Shown here: in pieces, positions 49,080 to 63,000 of the stretch
Layout: every line of letters starts with the position of its first letter
Numbering within the stretch: the stretch's first letter is position 1
DNA from: Heliopora coerulea
Lineage: Eukaryota; Cnidaria; Anthozoa; Scleralcyonacea; Helioporidae
Reading direction: 5' to 3'
Length of the DNA: 64,000 nt
Assembly: GCA_030142905.1 (NCBI GenBank)
Contig: JASJOG010000008.1
Coordinates: 3,162,001-3,226,000 of the forward strand
Notes under the pieces: generated by a model
Databases searched by the model: none
Told to the model about the DNA's origin: nothing
Seen by the model: only the letters and a program-made list of their open reading frames with translations
Made by a program: the position numbers and the translations under genes

Positions 49080-49420
49080 ATAGTTAAAACGTTTTCTGAA
49101 AGATGTGGTAGTGCTCTCTGCATGAATCTTATCACATATCCTACAAGATAAAAGATAAACCACTTAAGCCAAATCACAATCAAAAGAAAAGTTGATAATG
49201 TACGATATCCTTGGAACGTACAGCCCTCATCAACCAATCTACATTTCTGGCAGGGTGGTTTACCACACTTCCTCATACCTTTCATCAATATCATCCACCC
49301 TCTTAACCTTAACTCGAACTAATTCGTCTGTCAGATTGCGTGGTTTGCCGTAAACTACCATAGGTATTCAGGAAAAGTTTATTTCATGTCCTCCGAGGAA
49401 TGCAAAATCGGCCAAAGTGA
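49080..49420 (-). mobile_element. second Penelope-like (GIY-YIG) fragment, minus strand
   Basis: Minus-strand frames read VVYGKPRNLTDELVRVKV, MRKCGKPPCQKCRLVDEGCT, then after a frame change INFSFDCDLA, VVYLLSCRICDK and STTTSFRKRFN. This is the Cys-rich linker plus GIY-YIG core of a different Penelope-like lineage from that at 47.2 kb. It has a frameshift and an in-frame stop, so it is dead. It is truncated exactly where the dispersed repeat at 49075 begins. Confidence 0.7.
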
Positions 49421-49867
49421 CTCTGTAACTCTACCTAGCCCCGATAAACCTGGATGAAAATTAAGAACTAGGGGCATTCTCTCAGAAATTTTGTCAGCAA
49501 GTATGGTGAGGGAGTGAGGGGTATGTCGAGATTATACTTAGCAATTATACTTACTCTCTTTTCATTCTGATTATAATGGAATTGATATATGCTTGTTAAA
49601 ATTATTGACAAAATGGATGTAAATGAAGAAATGAAGAACTACAAGAGAAGGATTTTGAATATATAAACTTTAATCTTTACCTGAGGGATTGAATGAGAGG
49701 TATTTTTTTATTATTAGGGGGTTTTTGGGGGCTTTTTTAGTTATTGATTAATAATGAGTTTGTGTAAATAGGAACGGACTACTTATAAGCTTTTCGAATC
49801 TTGTATACTCGTGTTTCTTGATAAAAGGGCAGGACCCCTAAACGTCGATAAATAAAGTTTTTTAGAT

Positions 49868-49885
49868 CAATCAATCAATCAATCA
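49868..49885 (+). repeat. (AATC)n tail
   Basis: ATCAATCAATCAATCAAT follows AAATAAAG and TTTTTT, a pattern typical of the 3' end of a LINE. The body upstream is too decayed for me to name. Confidence 0.6.
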
Positions 49886-52159
49886 TATTACTTTAGTTAA
49901 ATTATTTATTAAATTTAAGCAATTGTCTATTTTATACATATATAATAGAAAATTGTTTGAATATCCCTATGAAGTAATAGAAACATTAATGACAATCATT
50001 TCAACCGTAAAATGCCTGGTGGAAACTGTGAGGCATAACAGATTGTTTTCAGGTCTTGTTCCGGTTGAAATAACGTCATGAATGTTTCTATCACAGTTCA
50101 GAGACACGCAAACTATTTTCTATCCGTTTTATGAAGTAACCAAGGTTTTTTCGTATCCTCGTCACGTCATTCATACCTCTGGACACTAATGTGGACACTG
50201 TCTGGACACTGTGTCTGTACTCTGAGAGAAAATGAGACCCGTCCAATTCGAGCGTCCGTGGGATGCCTGTTATATTATATTCAACAAAGAGAAAACTGCT
50301 TTAGTGTCTCTGTGCTGTGATAGATACATAAATGACGTCATTTAAATTGAAAAAATGCCGATTATTTTATAATATATATATAGATAGATAGATTAATATA
50401 ATGTACTGTAACATTAATAAGTATATGTATATATGTATGTATGAATGTATATTTTGACGACAACTCCTATCCTGTTCACTGTTAATAGGTTCTTCAAATC
50501 CTTCATGAATTTGTCCTTATATTATTAGGAAACAGCAAGACCCAGGACCTTCCTCAGCCCACTGATTATAGTTTGGCGACCCAAATAGTGGTCTCTTACC
50601 ACAGGTCAAGAAATGCTGGGGTAGCTGGTAGACAAACATAATGCACGTTGGGGGCTAAACGCTGGTTCTGGTTATTATAATGTCCATTGGACTGACCTGA
50701 ATGGTATGGGTAATGTTGGTGTCCAACTGGTGGCGAAATTTTGGCCCCAACGACCCGTCAAGTTTTCATCATGACTCCTGTGAGGTCAATCATAAAATAT
50801 TTCATCACGCATGCATTTGAGTACATGTTGCTTTCAATTGTTGTATCTTTCGTTTGAAACTAATGTGAACTCTTTTACATTTCTCGAACTCTTAAAAATT
50901 CAAGCTTACATCAATCGTTAAATTAAGTTGTAACTGGAGGTAGCAGGAAGATAGTGTCAGTGGAGAATGTGAAAAAATTCCTTTAGTCGTTTGACTATAA
51001 TAGGGGTAACTGTAGGATTTGGATTTAAACACATACGAGCAACGCTTGTTTGTGAATGTTTGTGATTGTTGTTAGAAAAAAGTAGGCAATCTTGAGTCAG
51101 TATTGTTATTTATCGGGCCCGAAACGTAAAACAACCGAAATCAACTGCCTACCACATTCACTTGACTCTGTGTGGAAAGTACGGATACAAGAGACCTAAA
51201 TACTTGTGGCAACAGAGGCCCTTATTTAAAAGGATAGCATTTTGTTTAGACAGTAACACTAACACGAACATTTAATAAAAATCCTAGACAATTTTGAAGG
51301 TTTATTTCTTTAGTATGATCAACCGAAATAACATAACTTTGACGCAAATACCTTTGTTCAATGAAAGGCAGGGGAAATTTCAACTATTCAGATCGCAAGT
51401 AAATGGTTATATGTTAGTCGATGTCAATGTCTCTGTCAGAGCCTTCTAGGTCAACAGCTTCAGTTGATGCCTCCTCAACATACGAGTCTGTCACAACGTG
51501 TATTGCTGATTATGTTTGCCATTAATACTTTAAAAGTATCCAAGGGGTACTTATTGCTTGTTTGCCTTCATTAAGGAAGCGCTAATTTGGAGTGGGGATG
51601 CTAACTCGGTTGGGGCGCGCTAATTCCAACACTTACATTAACATCATCATAAACTAAGATTATTGTAAAGTTATTAAACTTCATATTTTTTGGACTAAGT
51701 ACTAGAAGAACTGCCGCATTTGAAGCCGTTGTCTATTCTTTGTTCCTACAAAGATTTGTTTTGAGTGCTACAAAATAACAACATGATCAACATCCAGCTT
51801 GTGGCGATGAACGATGAAGCTAATGTCCGAAAAGTTTAAATTGAAAATCCCCGAAACCGACAGATATGCCAGGGAAGAACTCAAAATAATGTCTGTCTTC
51901 TTTTACTTTATTTATGGACCTGTTTCGGTAAAATCTTGCGTGAAGACCAACATGTGAGCAGTGTTAGCGTGAAACGATGCTGCATACCAAACAGCACAAC
52001 TAATTTAAGGTTCGATCGATAGATTGTTTGTATCTATTAAGCCCTTAAAAGGTAATCATTTATGAGAGTTTTTATTCAAATGATAGAAGTTTAGAAAGAC
52101 GAATTATAACGTGAACATGGAGACCAACAGTTTAATAGAAGAAATTATCGCTCTCTCCA

Positions 52160-52235
52160 TACGAAGCGTTGGCTAAGGCACTGCTTGGCTACTACGGAGA
52201 TTCTCGAGGTTCAGGTTCAAGCCCTGCTGGTGGCG
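52160..52235 (+). repeat. degenerate tRNA-like module
   Basis: GCGTTGGCTAAGGCACTGC resembles an A box and GGTTCAAGCCCT a B box at tRNA spacing. The stems do not close well; a decayed SINE or tRNA pseudogene. Confidence 0.35.
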
Positions 52236-53708
52236 GTGGCTTCTTCTCGTTACGTTATGTTTTTGAATTTAATTTCTTCTAAGCGTGCTCTAAGTTTAAT
52301 TAGTCTGATGGTTTTCTTTACAACCAAAAAGTTCAAAATTTAATCACATGAACAGTTATTTTTTTTATTTTTATGGCTTCAAAAGGTGCTCGTCACATGC
52401 CCTTCCCGGTCCATTAAAGTAGACTGTCGAGGTACGAGGATTTTAAACGTGGGGATACAAGATTTACTGTTGTTAATTTCAGGCCTGGTGGAACATGGGG
52501 GCCTGGAGGGCTGGGAAGGGGGGGGGGGGGCTGTAGCATCCCCATCTTTTTGACGAATGATAACAAAATTCTCTCCTGAATTCTTTGTGATTGCCTCAAA
52601 AAATGACATTGGGCACAAGGCTTTGTTTTTCTGTGAAGCAGCCAGGAGACTACAGGAATAATAAATTAGAAGGATGTCTAAACTGTAAAAGACCATTCCT
52701 TGGCAAGTTATTTTTATCTGTATAAATTAAACAATACTTTTACGAGGGTAGTTTGAGTGTAATTTTCATTTCCTCTTCTGTAATACAAAAAGGTAAAATC
52801 TGAGGAATGCAAATGGTGGAAAAAGTTAAGCCAAAAATTTGTGAGAATCATGCATTGGCTTCTTGTATTTTCGTTAATTAAATCGTAAATTTTATGATGG
52901 GCAAAGGGCATAGTTACTTCAAGTCGTACACTACCAAGAAGGTGCTCGCAAACAACCCACCACAGTCAAAAACGTGCGAAATTTTGAACATTTAGTCGGA
53001 AAAAAAATGTAAACCAGAAATCGACATTTGTAAAACTAGTTGACCAGGAACTAGATTTGTTGCATCGCAAAGGACTGTGGTTGATTAGTTGGCCGACAAG
53101 ATTTCAGTGCCCCACCCTGAAATATGCTCCGCCGAGCCTGATTTTCGACGCTTTAAAACGGCTGACTGGTAACCGTTAAAACTAATTATAAGGGCGATTT
53201 GTCCACTAAATTTAAATTTTAGCCTTATTGACATCCCTTACTACTCATCAACTTCAATTGCATTCTCAAGGAGATATGCCGGAATTGTGGATGAAGGGCG
53301 ATTACGTATTTGTATTTCTAGTTGTATTTCGGTTTCACGAGTCCTTTCCATAAATTTTTTGAACAGTTGCGAAGTGGATCATTATGATAACAAAGAATGA
53401 ACTTGTCATTCTTGTTTGTTAGTGCTTCTCACCACTGCTTCGCGTGAGGCCACAGCGAAGAAATTTTGAAGAATGTCATTAATTTTTCCAAACGCTGACA
53501 ATAATACCACTCTCGCCGATGGTTCTGGACAATTTCGGTTACGTACCTTACCAAAATATGCTTTCTTTGGTTGCCAGTTATAAGTTCCCTAGGCAACTTT
53601 AGACGCAAATTAAACCAACTTCTATTTCGTGTTTCCGATATTATTTTGTTAAAATTTACTACTACGACGACAGTTTGCTCTCATTTGGTGATTATTACAT
53701 AGTAAATC

Positions 53709-53758
53709 TTGCAATATATGTATATATATGTGTATATATATATTTACATATATATATG
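53709..53758. repeat. TA/TG microsatellite
   Basis: TATATG and TA units in the probable 3' untranslated region of the minus-strand membrane-protein gene. Confidence 0.85.
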
Positions 53759-53813
53759 GTATTGTCACGTGAGTCCTGCTTATATATTGGTTGCATATTA
53801 TACTTCCTGTTGC

Positions 53814-54015
53814 TTAGTAAATTTGAGTGTCTCGAGCTGGGTGTTCAGAAGGCAACCCATCTTCGTCAAAGCCAGGTATAGCGTCAATACTTGCAAATGG
53901 TGATCCACTATATGGGGATGCTCTGTCAAACTCCCATCCTGGCGAAGAATACATCGACCGTACATCGAAACGATCATCCTTAAACCTGATAGGCTTTTCT
54001 CTTCTTGATACTCCA
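53814..54015 (-). CDS. membrane protein, last exon (cytoplasmic tail)
   Basis: Acceptor CCTTTTTAG; begins GVSRREKPIRFKDDRF, a basic stop-transfer sequence, then a Ser/Pro/Tyr-rich and acidic tail (SMYSSPGWEF, IDAIPGFDEDG) ending DTQIY. Several tyrosines could be phosphorylated; no known signalling motif is certain. Confidence 0.75.
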
Positions 54016-57000
54016 CTAAAAAGGAAATGTTCCGAACGTAAATGAGGATTAAGAAACATTTTAACTGTGTTAGTTTCCAAATGAATAAGATATTTTATCA
54101 TCTATTTGATAAATACCACCATGCGTCATCTTCCACAATTGGCGTATGATATATTCTTTGGAATTCTCAGTAAATTCATAGGAATATGTCTGGTGTCGAG
54201 CGCGGGAAATGAGTCATGCTGATATTGTCCAAACTGTCTATTGGAGCGACTTCGGTGTTGCGAGAGTAAATGAAATATCTATTTTTCAATTACATTAGGT
54301 GACAACGACTCTTAACGTTTCTTGACTATTAACATGAAAATTTAAGTACACGGAGAGAATTATTTAACCAATGCCTATAGTTACGGGTTCTTGAATCCCA
54401 GTCGCGAACAAGTTGAGTTTACCTCTACCTACATGCACCTGGTACATTCAATTCTCTATATACTGGAGCGTTGACTTCAGGTCAAAAAAAGAACCCAAAC
54501 ATGGCCCACATGGAGATCTTAATCGGTCAGTTCTAGGTCTCCACGTGGTCAAGTGGCTCTCATTTCCAAGCTCGATTTATATAGACCAAAAGCCACCACA
54601 TATATGAGTATAATATAATATTGGAAGGTAACCAAGAGTATAATATAATATAGGAAGGTAACCAACTTACATAACAATGGCCAAGACGACAAATATTAAA
54701 ACCAGTGCTCCAGCGATGGATAACCCTAAAATCAAGGGCCAGTCTATTTGATCGCCTTCAGTTTGTGACGACGTAACTGTAGGTGACGGTGTAACTGTAG
54801 TTGTAACTGTGAAGTTAAGACCCAAAACTGTTGATGTTTTACTAGAATTGAATGACGTTTGGAGTATATTTGAAACAACATTAACCGAAATGGGTGTGTC
54901 TTCTCCAGGATAATTCACGTAGAACTTTAACAATGCAGTGGTACCATTCTGAGTGACTGACGGCACCACATGGATATCGTCCGACGTGAAGTTTCTGAAA
55001 AAGATGATATATTACAAACTTCAATACACTGATATCTTCTCAAGGACAACGAGAACTTGTTTCAAGTAATACCACAGTATTCATCTATTTATTAACCCTT
55101 TGCTATTATAAAATTTAAGAGTTTATCAAGCTATACTCGAATTTTTTAATATCTACATGGACATTGTCAAAACTCTGAAAATAAACTTTGAAATTTTCGC
55201 AGTATTTTTTACTCGTACATAGCGATAATTTATAAACCTTTCCATCCAGAAAACAACTGGTATAAACCCGAATATTAATCTAGTTCAGGAAAATTTTAAC
55301 ATCCCAGACGTTATCGATTAACTAATTTATGTTATCCCGTGATTTCCCCTGTTTCTGTTGTTTTCAAGATATATTTTTGTTCCTAAAGTCTCTCAAGAGA
55401 GGGAAACTTTTTAATTTTACTGCAAGTGAACTACCTAAACGAACATCAAAAAGAAAAACAATGCAAATCATATTTCGGTGGTAACAATGAACATAAAAAC
55501 CATTAGCACCTCGTAATGAAAGAATTAATGATTAAATATTCCCTCGTGTTTCGGGAGGATTTGTAAATGTGCGGGGGTTGCCTACCGCTCTCATGACGTC
55601 TACAGACCCTACCTCGGGTATTTGGAACATTTAATAATATCGTTGATATCTTGGTATTCTAAAATCCATTACCAGCAGACAATTTTTAGAAATACAGAAA
55701 GAAACATATTCCAACGAAAAACATCTTATAAACCCAATATTTGAGTTATAAGAACAAAACTGATCACAGTAATATTTCGACTTTATTTCAAATTCATTAT
55801 CAAACGTAGGTTTAACTCAAATATTGAAATGAAGTGTGCCTAATTGGGCATTATCTGCGCCAGTGGCAAGTTTAACTTGTGGCAGCGTCTTCCTCCCCGA
55901 TTGCCGACTACAAAGCTAACGAAAATGATACCAACGATGGTATGAAAATTCCGTTGGGATAAAACTGCAATGGCCTTTGAGAGGTTTCTGCTTCTTTTTT
56001 TTTTTTTTAAATTTATGTAAAAAAAATATAATAAAATTACACGACATTGGCGCCCACGGGGAAATTGCCTCGTCTGGTCACCCCTCACTAAGCTGCTGAT
56101 CGAAAAACTCTTAACATGATTTTGTTCAGGGGAACAAAATCTAAATAGAGGCGTCGGATCTGCAAGTATCTATCAGCGTTATATTCATTTACACAGTATC
56201 TTGTCAAGGCAAATGTTGGTCTATGCAATTCTGTAATGTTCATTTAGTCCAATCTGAGTTCTCACGATTGTCCTGATGAAAACTAGTTGAAAAAAACAAT
56301 GTCTGCTCTGTTAAAGGTCGTTTTTCTATCTCTTTCACTCGTAAGACAATTAAGGAAAAAATAAAGAGAGTTGAGACTAGTTTTTGACAAAAATAATTTG
56401 ACTCTTATGACAGGCATAAACGACAAGTTGATCATCATATTGAGGACTTCTGTCGAACTGATTCCAATTTTGGTTCGTAGTTATCGATGGTCTGACCGAG
56501 CACCATTTTCTCTAAAGTAAAAAGTTAAAATGTTGATAACTGCCGAGACTGATTAAAGAATTCTTTGAGATCAGTCACGGCAGTTATCAACATTTTAACT
56601 TTTTACCTTATTTATCACTGTCTACACAGTATTCTATTGTTACTTCATTTTCTTCATCTGTAATTGCTGAAGCATTGTCTTTTGCTCTATCGTACATTAA
56701 ATTCAGTAATTATGTTTATCTAGGGAAATCAATTTAAATTTTAGTGGGTTCCAAGTCAAGATTTTGGGGCCGAAAAATTTTGCGTTAAGGTAACATAATT
56801 ACTTTTAAAATCAAACTGTGATATTGTTTTGATTTGGAAAGACCACCCAGTGCATTCAGTGCTCAGAGACTAGTACTAAATTTTTTGTCACATACAGACT
56901 ATGAAGGAAATCGTGATAAACATGGTAAGAGGACTCGAGCATAATGAATTACACTTACAGTTTGTGGTGCGCTTCTATTAAGGTTATTTTCTATTCTTAT

Positions 57001-60000
57001 TAAAGAACATTTTTAATGATGAAATTTTCATTTACGTACCCACTGTAATGGTGATTTTCATGTCAGACGTAAATGTAGCTCATCAAGTATATGCGGCATC
57101 AAATAATTAATATAGAGGAAACGAACCATTGAAAAGGATAACGAATGAATTGGATCGGACGTGAATTATTTGAAACCACCCAGATGTTTGCAAGCAAAAA
57201 GTTCCAATATTTAAAAAAAAAAATTCGTGTTAAGTGATATACTGTATGCTTGCTTACCGTCCTCTGTCACATGGATCCGTTGAAGATCTAACACAGTACT
57301 CGTTCATTCTTTCTGCAACACTTTCTTTGATATCAACTAAATGGATAGAGGTAACCTGTAAAATAAGAATTTTATGATATAAAAACCTCGTGTGAACCTT
57401 ATAAATTAATTATTTTTTATAAGTAACCCTGCAAAGCCAATTAACGGTGTTGTATAAATACTCTTTGCCACAAAATCATTAAATTTGAATCATAACCAGC
57501 CGGTAATTCAAGAAAATAACGATGAAAAAATAATCCGAAAATTATCACCTGGGAATTTAAAATTCAAGAAAACAGAAATAGGCAGTAATCGAGGTAATTT
57601 CGAATCAATTTCAGAGTCATAATCACAGAAAATAATTAAAAAACTTGTTGAAACGCTGTATACATTGACAAGAATGACATCATCGCAAGATCACTGATAC
57701 AACGGGATTCATGATACCGGTTTGCCATTTAACGAGTAAGATAATTAATTAGAGAGGTGAGACTAATTTTACAGTGTCACTGACTCATTAAAAAAGTAAG
57801 TGACTTTATAAAAATTTTTCAGGCATTTCGACGAATAACTTTGATCTTTGTTAGTCTCAAAAAAAATATTCCAGAAAATTTTTATGGAAGTTATTCAGAT
57901 TTAAAAAGGCTCACTAGTTGTGTAAGTTGGTAACTTAGTCACGTAAATAAAAGTAGGCATGTCTATATGGCCATTACCAGTGAGCCAAGCTTTAAAATAC
58001 AATCACTCATAACAATTCTGTGGATGTGTAGTAACACGAAGATCGTTCACAAGGCATATTTCAGTTCAGGTCAAGTTTCAATTTGAATTTGATTCTGCTG
58101 CCACAATCCGCAATTCTTTTCTAATTGCTGGTCAGGCCCAACGTATTTATCACTCTGTCAGGTATGTCGTCAATACCCAATTCGTCAATGCTTTGAGAAG
58201 AATTGAATTGTGAGATCAATTATTTCGCAGGATGAATTACCCCAGATTTAATTATGATGAAATAATCTTAACTCGGATCATTGATTGTATCGAAACATCA
58301 CTGGTAGTCAGTCGTTAATTATCTTGCGACAATTTACGTAAAAAAAATTAGCCAAAACAATATTCTATCATATCCATGATATATGCTTGGTTTGGGCAAT
58401 TTCAACCAGCAACAAACACGGGTAATTATATCATTCCATACCTCATTGATTGGAAGTGCGAGCACTTGCAATTCCACGAGGTTTTCCTGTTGAGCAGGGG
58501 TTAAAACTCGGGCATCGGGCAGCGGTGATGTGACGAGGGAAGAATTTTGCGACAAGATGTCTCTTTTTTTAAAGACAAATATCGTTGCTAAAATGTGTTT
58601 GGGCATTGTTCCACCACTAGGTAAATCAACGTAGTAGGCTAGTCTTGTATCACTTCCATTTTGGCTTGGAGAATTCGTTAGTTCTTGTATGTTTAGGTAA
58701 GTCAATTGAGAAGAGTCTTCTCTAAAAATAATGGTGACCAGAATAATATTATATCACATGATATTCAAATACCATACATTGTACTACTACACAGTACAGA
58801 TAAATGCTCAGAGAAGATTTCGAAAATCAGGGCAAAAATATTTCGTCTATGTGAATATATCACATGCTCAATTACTAATCTTCATCAGGTAGAACTATTG
58901 TCGCCTCAATATATAAACGATTTAAGGTAAAAACAGAATGAAAAGTATGTTGATTTAATTTGGAAGAGCTCTCCAAGGGATCAGAATCTACATTTATAGT
59001 TCTTCTTTTGTTAGCTAATATTTATGTTCGTTTTATGTTGGCCTGGTGTTGCGGTGGAAACATACGCCTTAACGTCCTTAGCAACATTATCCCTTCAGCT
59101 GGGATTACCTTTAATATTCTGTACCATGAACTTTCTCGTTAAAATGTTTGCACCATACCCCTGTGCTAACGAGATAATTCTGTCAGGCTATGGCTTGAAG
59201 TAATGCCAACAGAATTTTGAATATCCTGAAATCATATATATCTTTGAGATTACGCAACAAAATTATTTTTGCATGTGAATGCATCTCATTGCACTTGCCA
59301 TGTTCTTGCCATATCAACATCTTTCTCTACATGAATATCTAAGTGATGTACCCGAACGTTTACACGGCAGACCGTCCCTTCTGTTACATCACGATAAAGA
59401 TATTTAACGCTATATTGTGAAGAAAGACATATTTTTGCTTTTAAAATTTGGTTGGTTAAGTCGATCAGTCCGGTAAATTTAAATACAAAACAACAATTTG
59501 AAGACTCCGGTTTGCCGATCAGGAAAATTTGGGTAACATGAAGGAGGAAGTTCATTCTGACAGAATGTTTCGCCTTACAAAAGATAGTAGAATTACATAA
59601 CGTTGAAGACATGATTCAGCATGTTTCAATTTATTCAGATGGATAATAATTATTACTCAAATACACCCAGTGAGAAAATCGACATAACTAATTGAAAATG
59701 AACTGAAAGCTGTTCGCATTTTGAATTGTTTTAGATAATATTGACCATTAATCTTTTTAATAATAATTCTGCCAAGGAAGACTTCATAATTTTATACTTA
59801 CCGTGAAAGATTACACAATCTGGAATGATATTGAGAATCAGAACAAAACTCCTTTATTGCTGAAGTCAGGTTTCGTCGGAATGACAAATCCTGCCCGGTT
59901 GTCCACTAGAAATCAAAGTCAAGTAAACTTACAACTACGTCATTCGCAAAGAACAATGACTCTTGTGAACAATACCCTCCAACTGGCAACCTTTTTAGAT

Positions 60001-63000
60001 TTCTTAGTAATTGATTCAATATGAGCGGCCGACCTGTATGTGATTTACAAAGCTAGCCTTGTAAATCGCATTCAGATCGCCCGCGAATACTGTATCTTTC
60101 TTAAAATGGGAGTACATTTAAATGGCCATGTCTGCCGGTTATTTTGAAGTTTTGATAAATTTTATCGTAGAAAATCGAAGGGAAAAGATCATAATTCTAA
60201 TTAATGTTCTCTATCCGATTTACAGAATGCTAATTAGGAGCCAAAATCTTTTGTGTTTTCTTCGTGAATTATTAATGTATTTTTTAAACAGACTAAAAAC
60301 ATTACGATGGGACCTTACTAAGCCTGTTTCAAGAGGAAGCATGTAGTTGCAGGTTGTGTTGACTCCGCATTTCGTTCGGATGAGTTTCTCTCAGTTTGAA
60401 TAAACGTTTGAACCTGAAGTGCTGTATGTGTTTCTTTCATCCTTGTAGTGCTTCCCTGTACGGAGTTTAAATGATGAAGATGCAAATATACATAACTAGT
60501 TGGATAGGCTGTGAGAGTATGGAAAATAGAAATGGTGATGGAGAGGGAAATAAGCGTAAAAGTGTAGTTTTCCTTTGCTTTAGAGACTACATGTCACTGT
60601 GCAACACCAGTAAGAGAACAACTACCCTTTACAAAATCTAAAAGATCTTTATAAATAATATAACGGCTTAAATTTATCGAAAATAAAAAAAACGTACCTG
60701 GCTAGGAGAGAAATTGATCAACAGTATTTCAACAGCATTTCCATTTTGATTCGTAGTTGGTGCTGGGATATCGACGACACCAAGCCTTAGATTTAAAACA
60801 TTCGAGGTACTATCTTGTTGGAAGGATTGACGTAATGCATCCTGTACAACATTAGTTGTGACGGGTGTCGCCTGGCCAGGGTATGTAACGGAGATGTTTA
60901 ACTCGGTGTTGTTTCCAGCAGAAGCAATAGAGTTTGTGATGACGTTAACGTCGTCCTGTGAAAATCGGGTTTGATTCCTGTGAAAAAAGCCAACGGATAT
61001 TTAAGATTCGTTTGTTGAGGCACAAACCGAGGGTAAGTTTTGACAAGCAAACACAGTCTTTCTGTCCCTGTCTCTGCCTCTGTCCCTGTCCCTGTATTTG
61101 CATCTGTCTTCGTCTTGGTCTTTCTGTCTCTGCCCCTGTCTTTGTCCCTCTGTGTCTGTCACGCTCTCTGTCTCTCTGACCCTGTTCCCGGCTCTACTCT
61201 TGCCTCGGTCTCTGTCTCTGTCCCTCTCCCTATATCTGTCTCAGTCTCGGTCTCTTTGTTTCGGTCCCTATCTCGGTTTTTCTGTCTCCGCTTTTGTTTC
61301 TATCAGTCTTTATCTCTGTCTCTCTCTGAGAGGTTTATCATGAAAATAGACAAACAGGATTACTTCCAGATTTTTTAAACGAGAGCAATATTGCATCACA
61401 AAATCACACAAAGAGTAATCTTTATCACGGAAGGATAGCTGTTAGGTCAGCTGTTAGGTCAGCTTGGGTATATACTAGATGAGCTATTTTCAGATACCAC
61501 AGCTTTTTGCAAACTTGGTTATAAGTTTTTGTTGCGTAATACCTGAAACACTCCAGATTTTCTTGGCATAGGCTCCTTTGATTCTTGAATATTGAATTTC
61601 GAAATTTGGAATTTACTGCACCCTCTAAGCCGCAGTGATGTTTTTAATTTCTCTCCATAAAGTCTTCCTTTCAAAACTAGTGTTGTCCTTTATTAACACT
61701 TGAACTGATAAGTATTGGTAATGGCATCGCCATGATTTCGAGTGCAATTCCAAAAAACAAACCACGCATGCATGAGTGGATTTTTCAAAACTCACCAGTA
61801 CGTGTTTTTCCAAGTATACGAGAAACCTTACTGTTTCTTATTAAATGTATACATGAGAAAAGTAATACTGTGCCAAAAAAAGATGATTCAGTGCCGAAGA
61901 AAGGTAATTCATTGCTAATTAATGTTTCTTTTCTCTGTATTGTGTTCTCAAATTGCATGGTCCTCAAAAGAAAATTTTTCATGTACATCATTACCGAGAA
62001 AAGTGTACTCAGAATTGTCAAGGGAATTACGTGAATTTTTATGACAGTGTTAATACTGTCAACATCTTTGGTTAAAACAAATGTAATCACGTCGACTTAC
62101 GTTACAGTCCTCTTTTTGCGTCTGTGAATGAAAAAAGAATATTAATTAATTAGTCATCAATTAATTAATGATAACTTAAAATTTACAAAGAATACGTGAC
62201 CAGTTATACTCAATCAACAAGCATTAACTCTTTCCTGGAGTTAAAAAATTTCAATTATTTTACTCTGACTAACGCCAGTCAATTTTACTTGTCAAGGGGC
62301 GAGATCATGCTGTCAAAGTCTTTATGTATGTCTTGCTTCAAGATTTTTATGTACTTGGGTATTGACATGTTTTGTAAAACGCAGTTTCCATTGGCTTTTA
62401 AATTAGTTTGAGAAAGACCTGACGTAGGAAATTAAATTTAGTATATAAGCAAAAAATTGTCCTTCGGATGACAAGTCCATCAGTTGGGTGGAATGCTTTA
62501 GCACACAATAACCTTTGGTACCTTATACCGACCTTCCACTGTGGAATCAAAATGCTTTGCCTGTACAAAATTTACAACATATATTTTGTTCGACAACTCA
62601 GCTTTTGGTAGCTATTCGGTGAAAATAGTTACGATAATAGTGCATTAGATTGGGCCAAGAGGCTTTTAAAGAGTTAGCAATATTGGCATTTATCCTTGAC
62701 AAGACAATGAGGATTGACTTTTTTGATACGACCTTTCTGGACCTACTTGACAAGTATGCCAAGTATCGCACTCCACACGCACCCTAATCTGAGTATCTGT
62801 ATAAAATCTGAACATTTCGAAATAGGTGTAAGTCTGAGCTGTATGAAAGGATGATCAGTGGATGATGTCATGAATGAAGTTTATCTAAAATATTTTATTA
62901 ATATAAAGGAATATTTTACCAGTTTACCTTAATTGTAGGCATTGGTTTTCTAAGGATCCGCCACCAAAACAGTAAGCGTTCATTAGACGAGCTACTGTAA

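Larger units (their letters stand above)
49430..53700. other. intergenic, no gene seen
   Basis: Holds a (AATC)n run at 49868-49885 after a likely retroelement 3' end, a TGGACACT mini-repeat at 50180-50215, a G run at 52518-52529 and a degenerate tRNA-like module at 52160-52235. No exon was recognised. Confidence 0.4.

Noticed and set aside
59286..59612. 108-codon minus-strand frame near the membrane-protein exons
   Set aside because: Looked like a further exon, but it breaks the long/short alternation, and the flanking exons already join in phase without it.
61040..61378. 112-codon Ser/Leu/Val-rich open frame
   Set aside because: Lies on the CTGTCC minisatellite, antisense to an intron of the membrane-protein gene.
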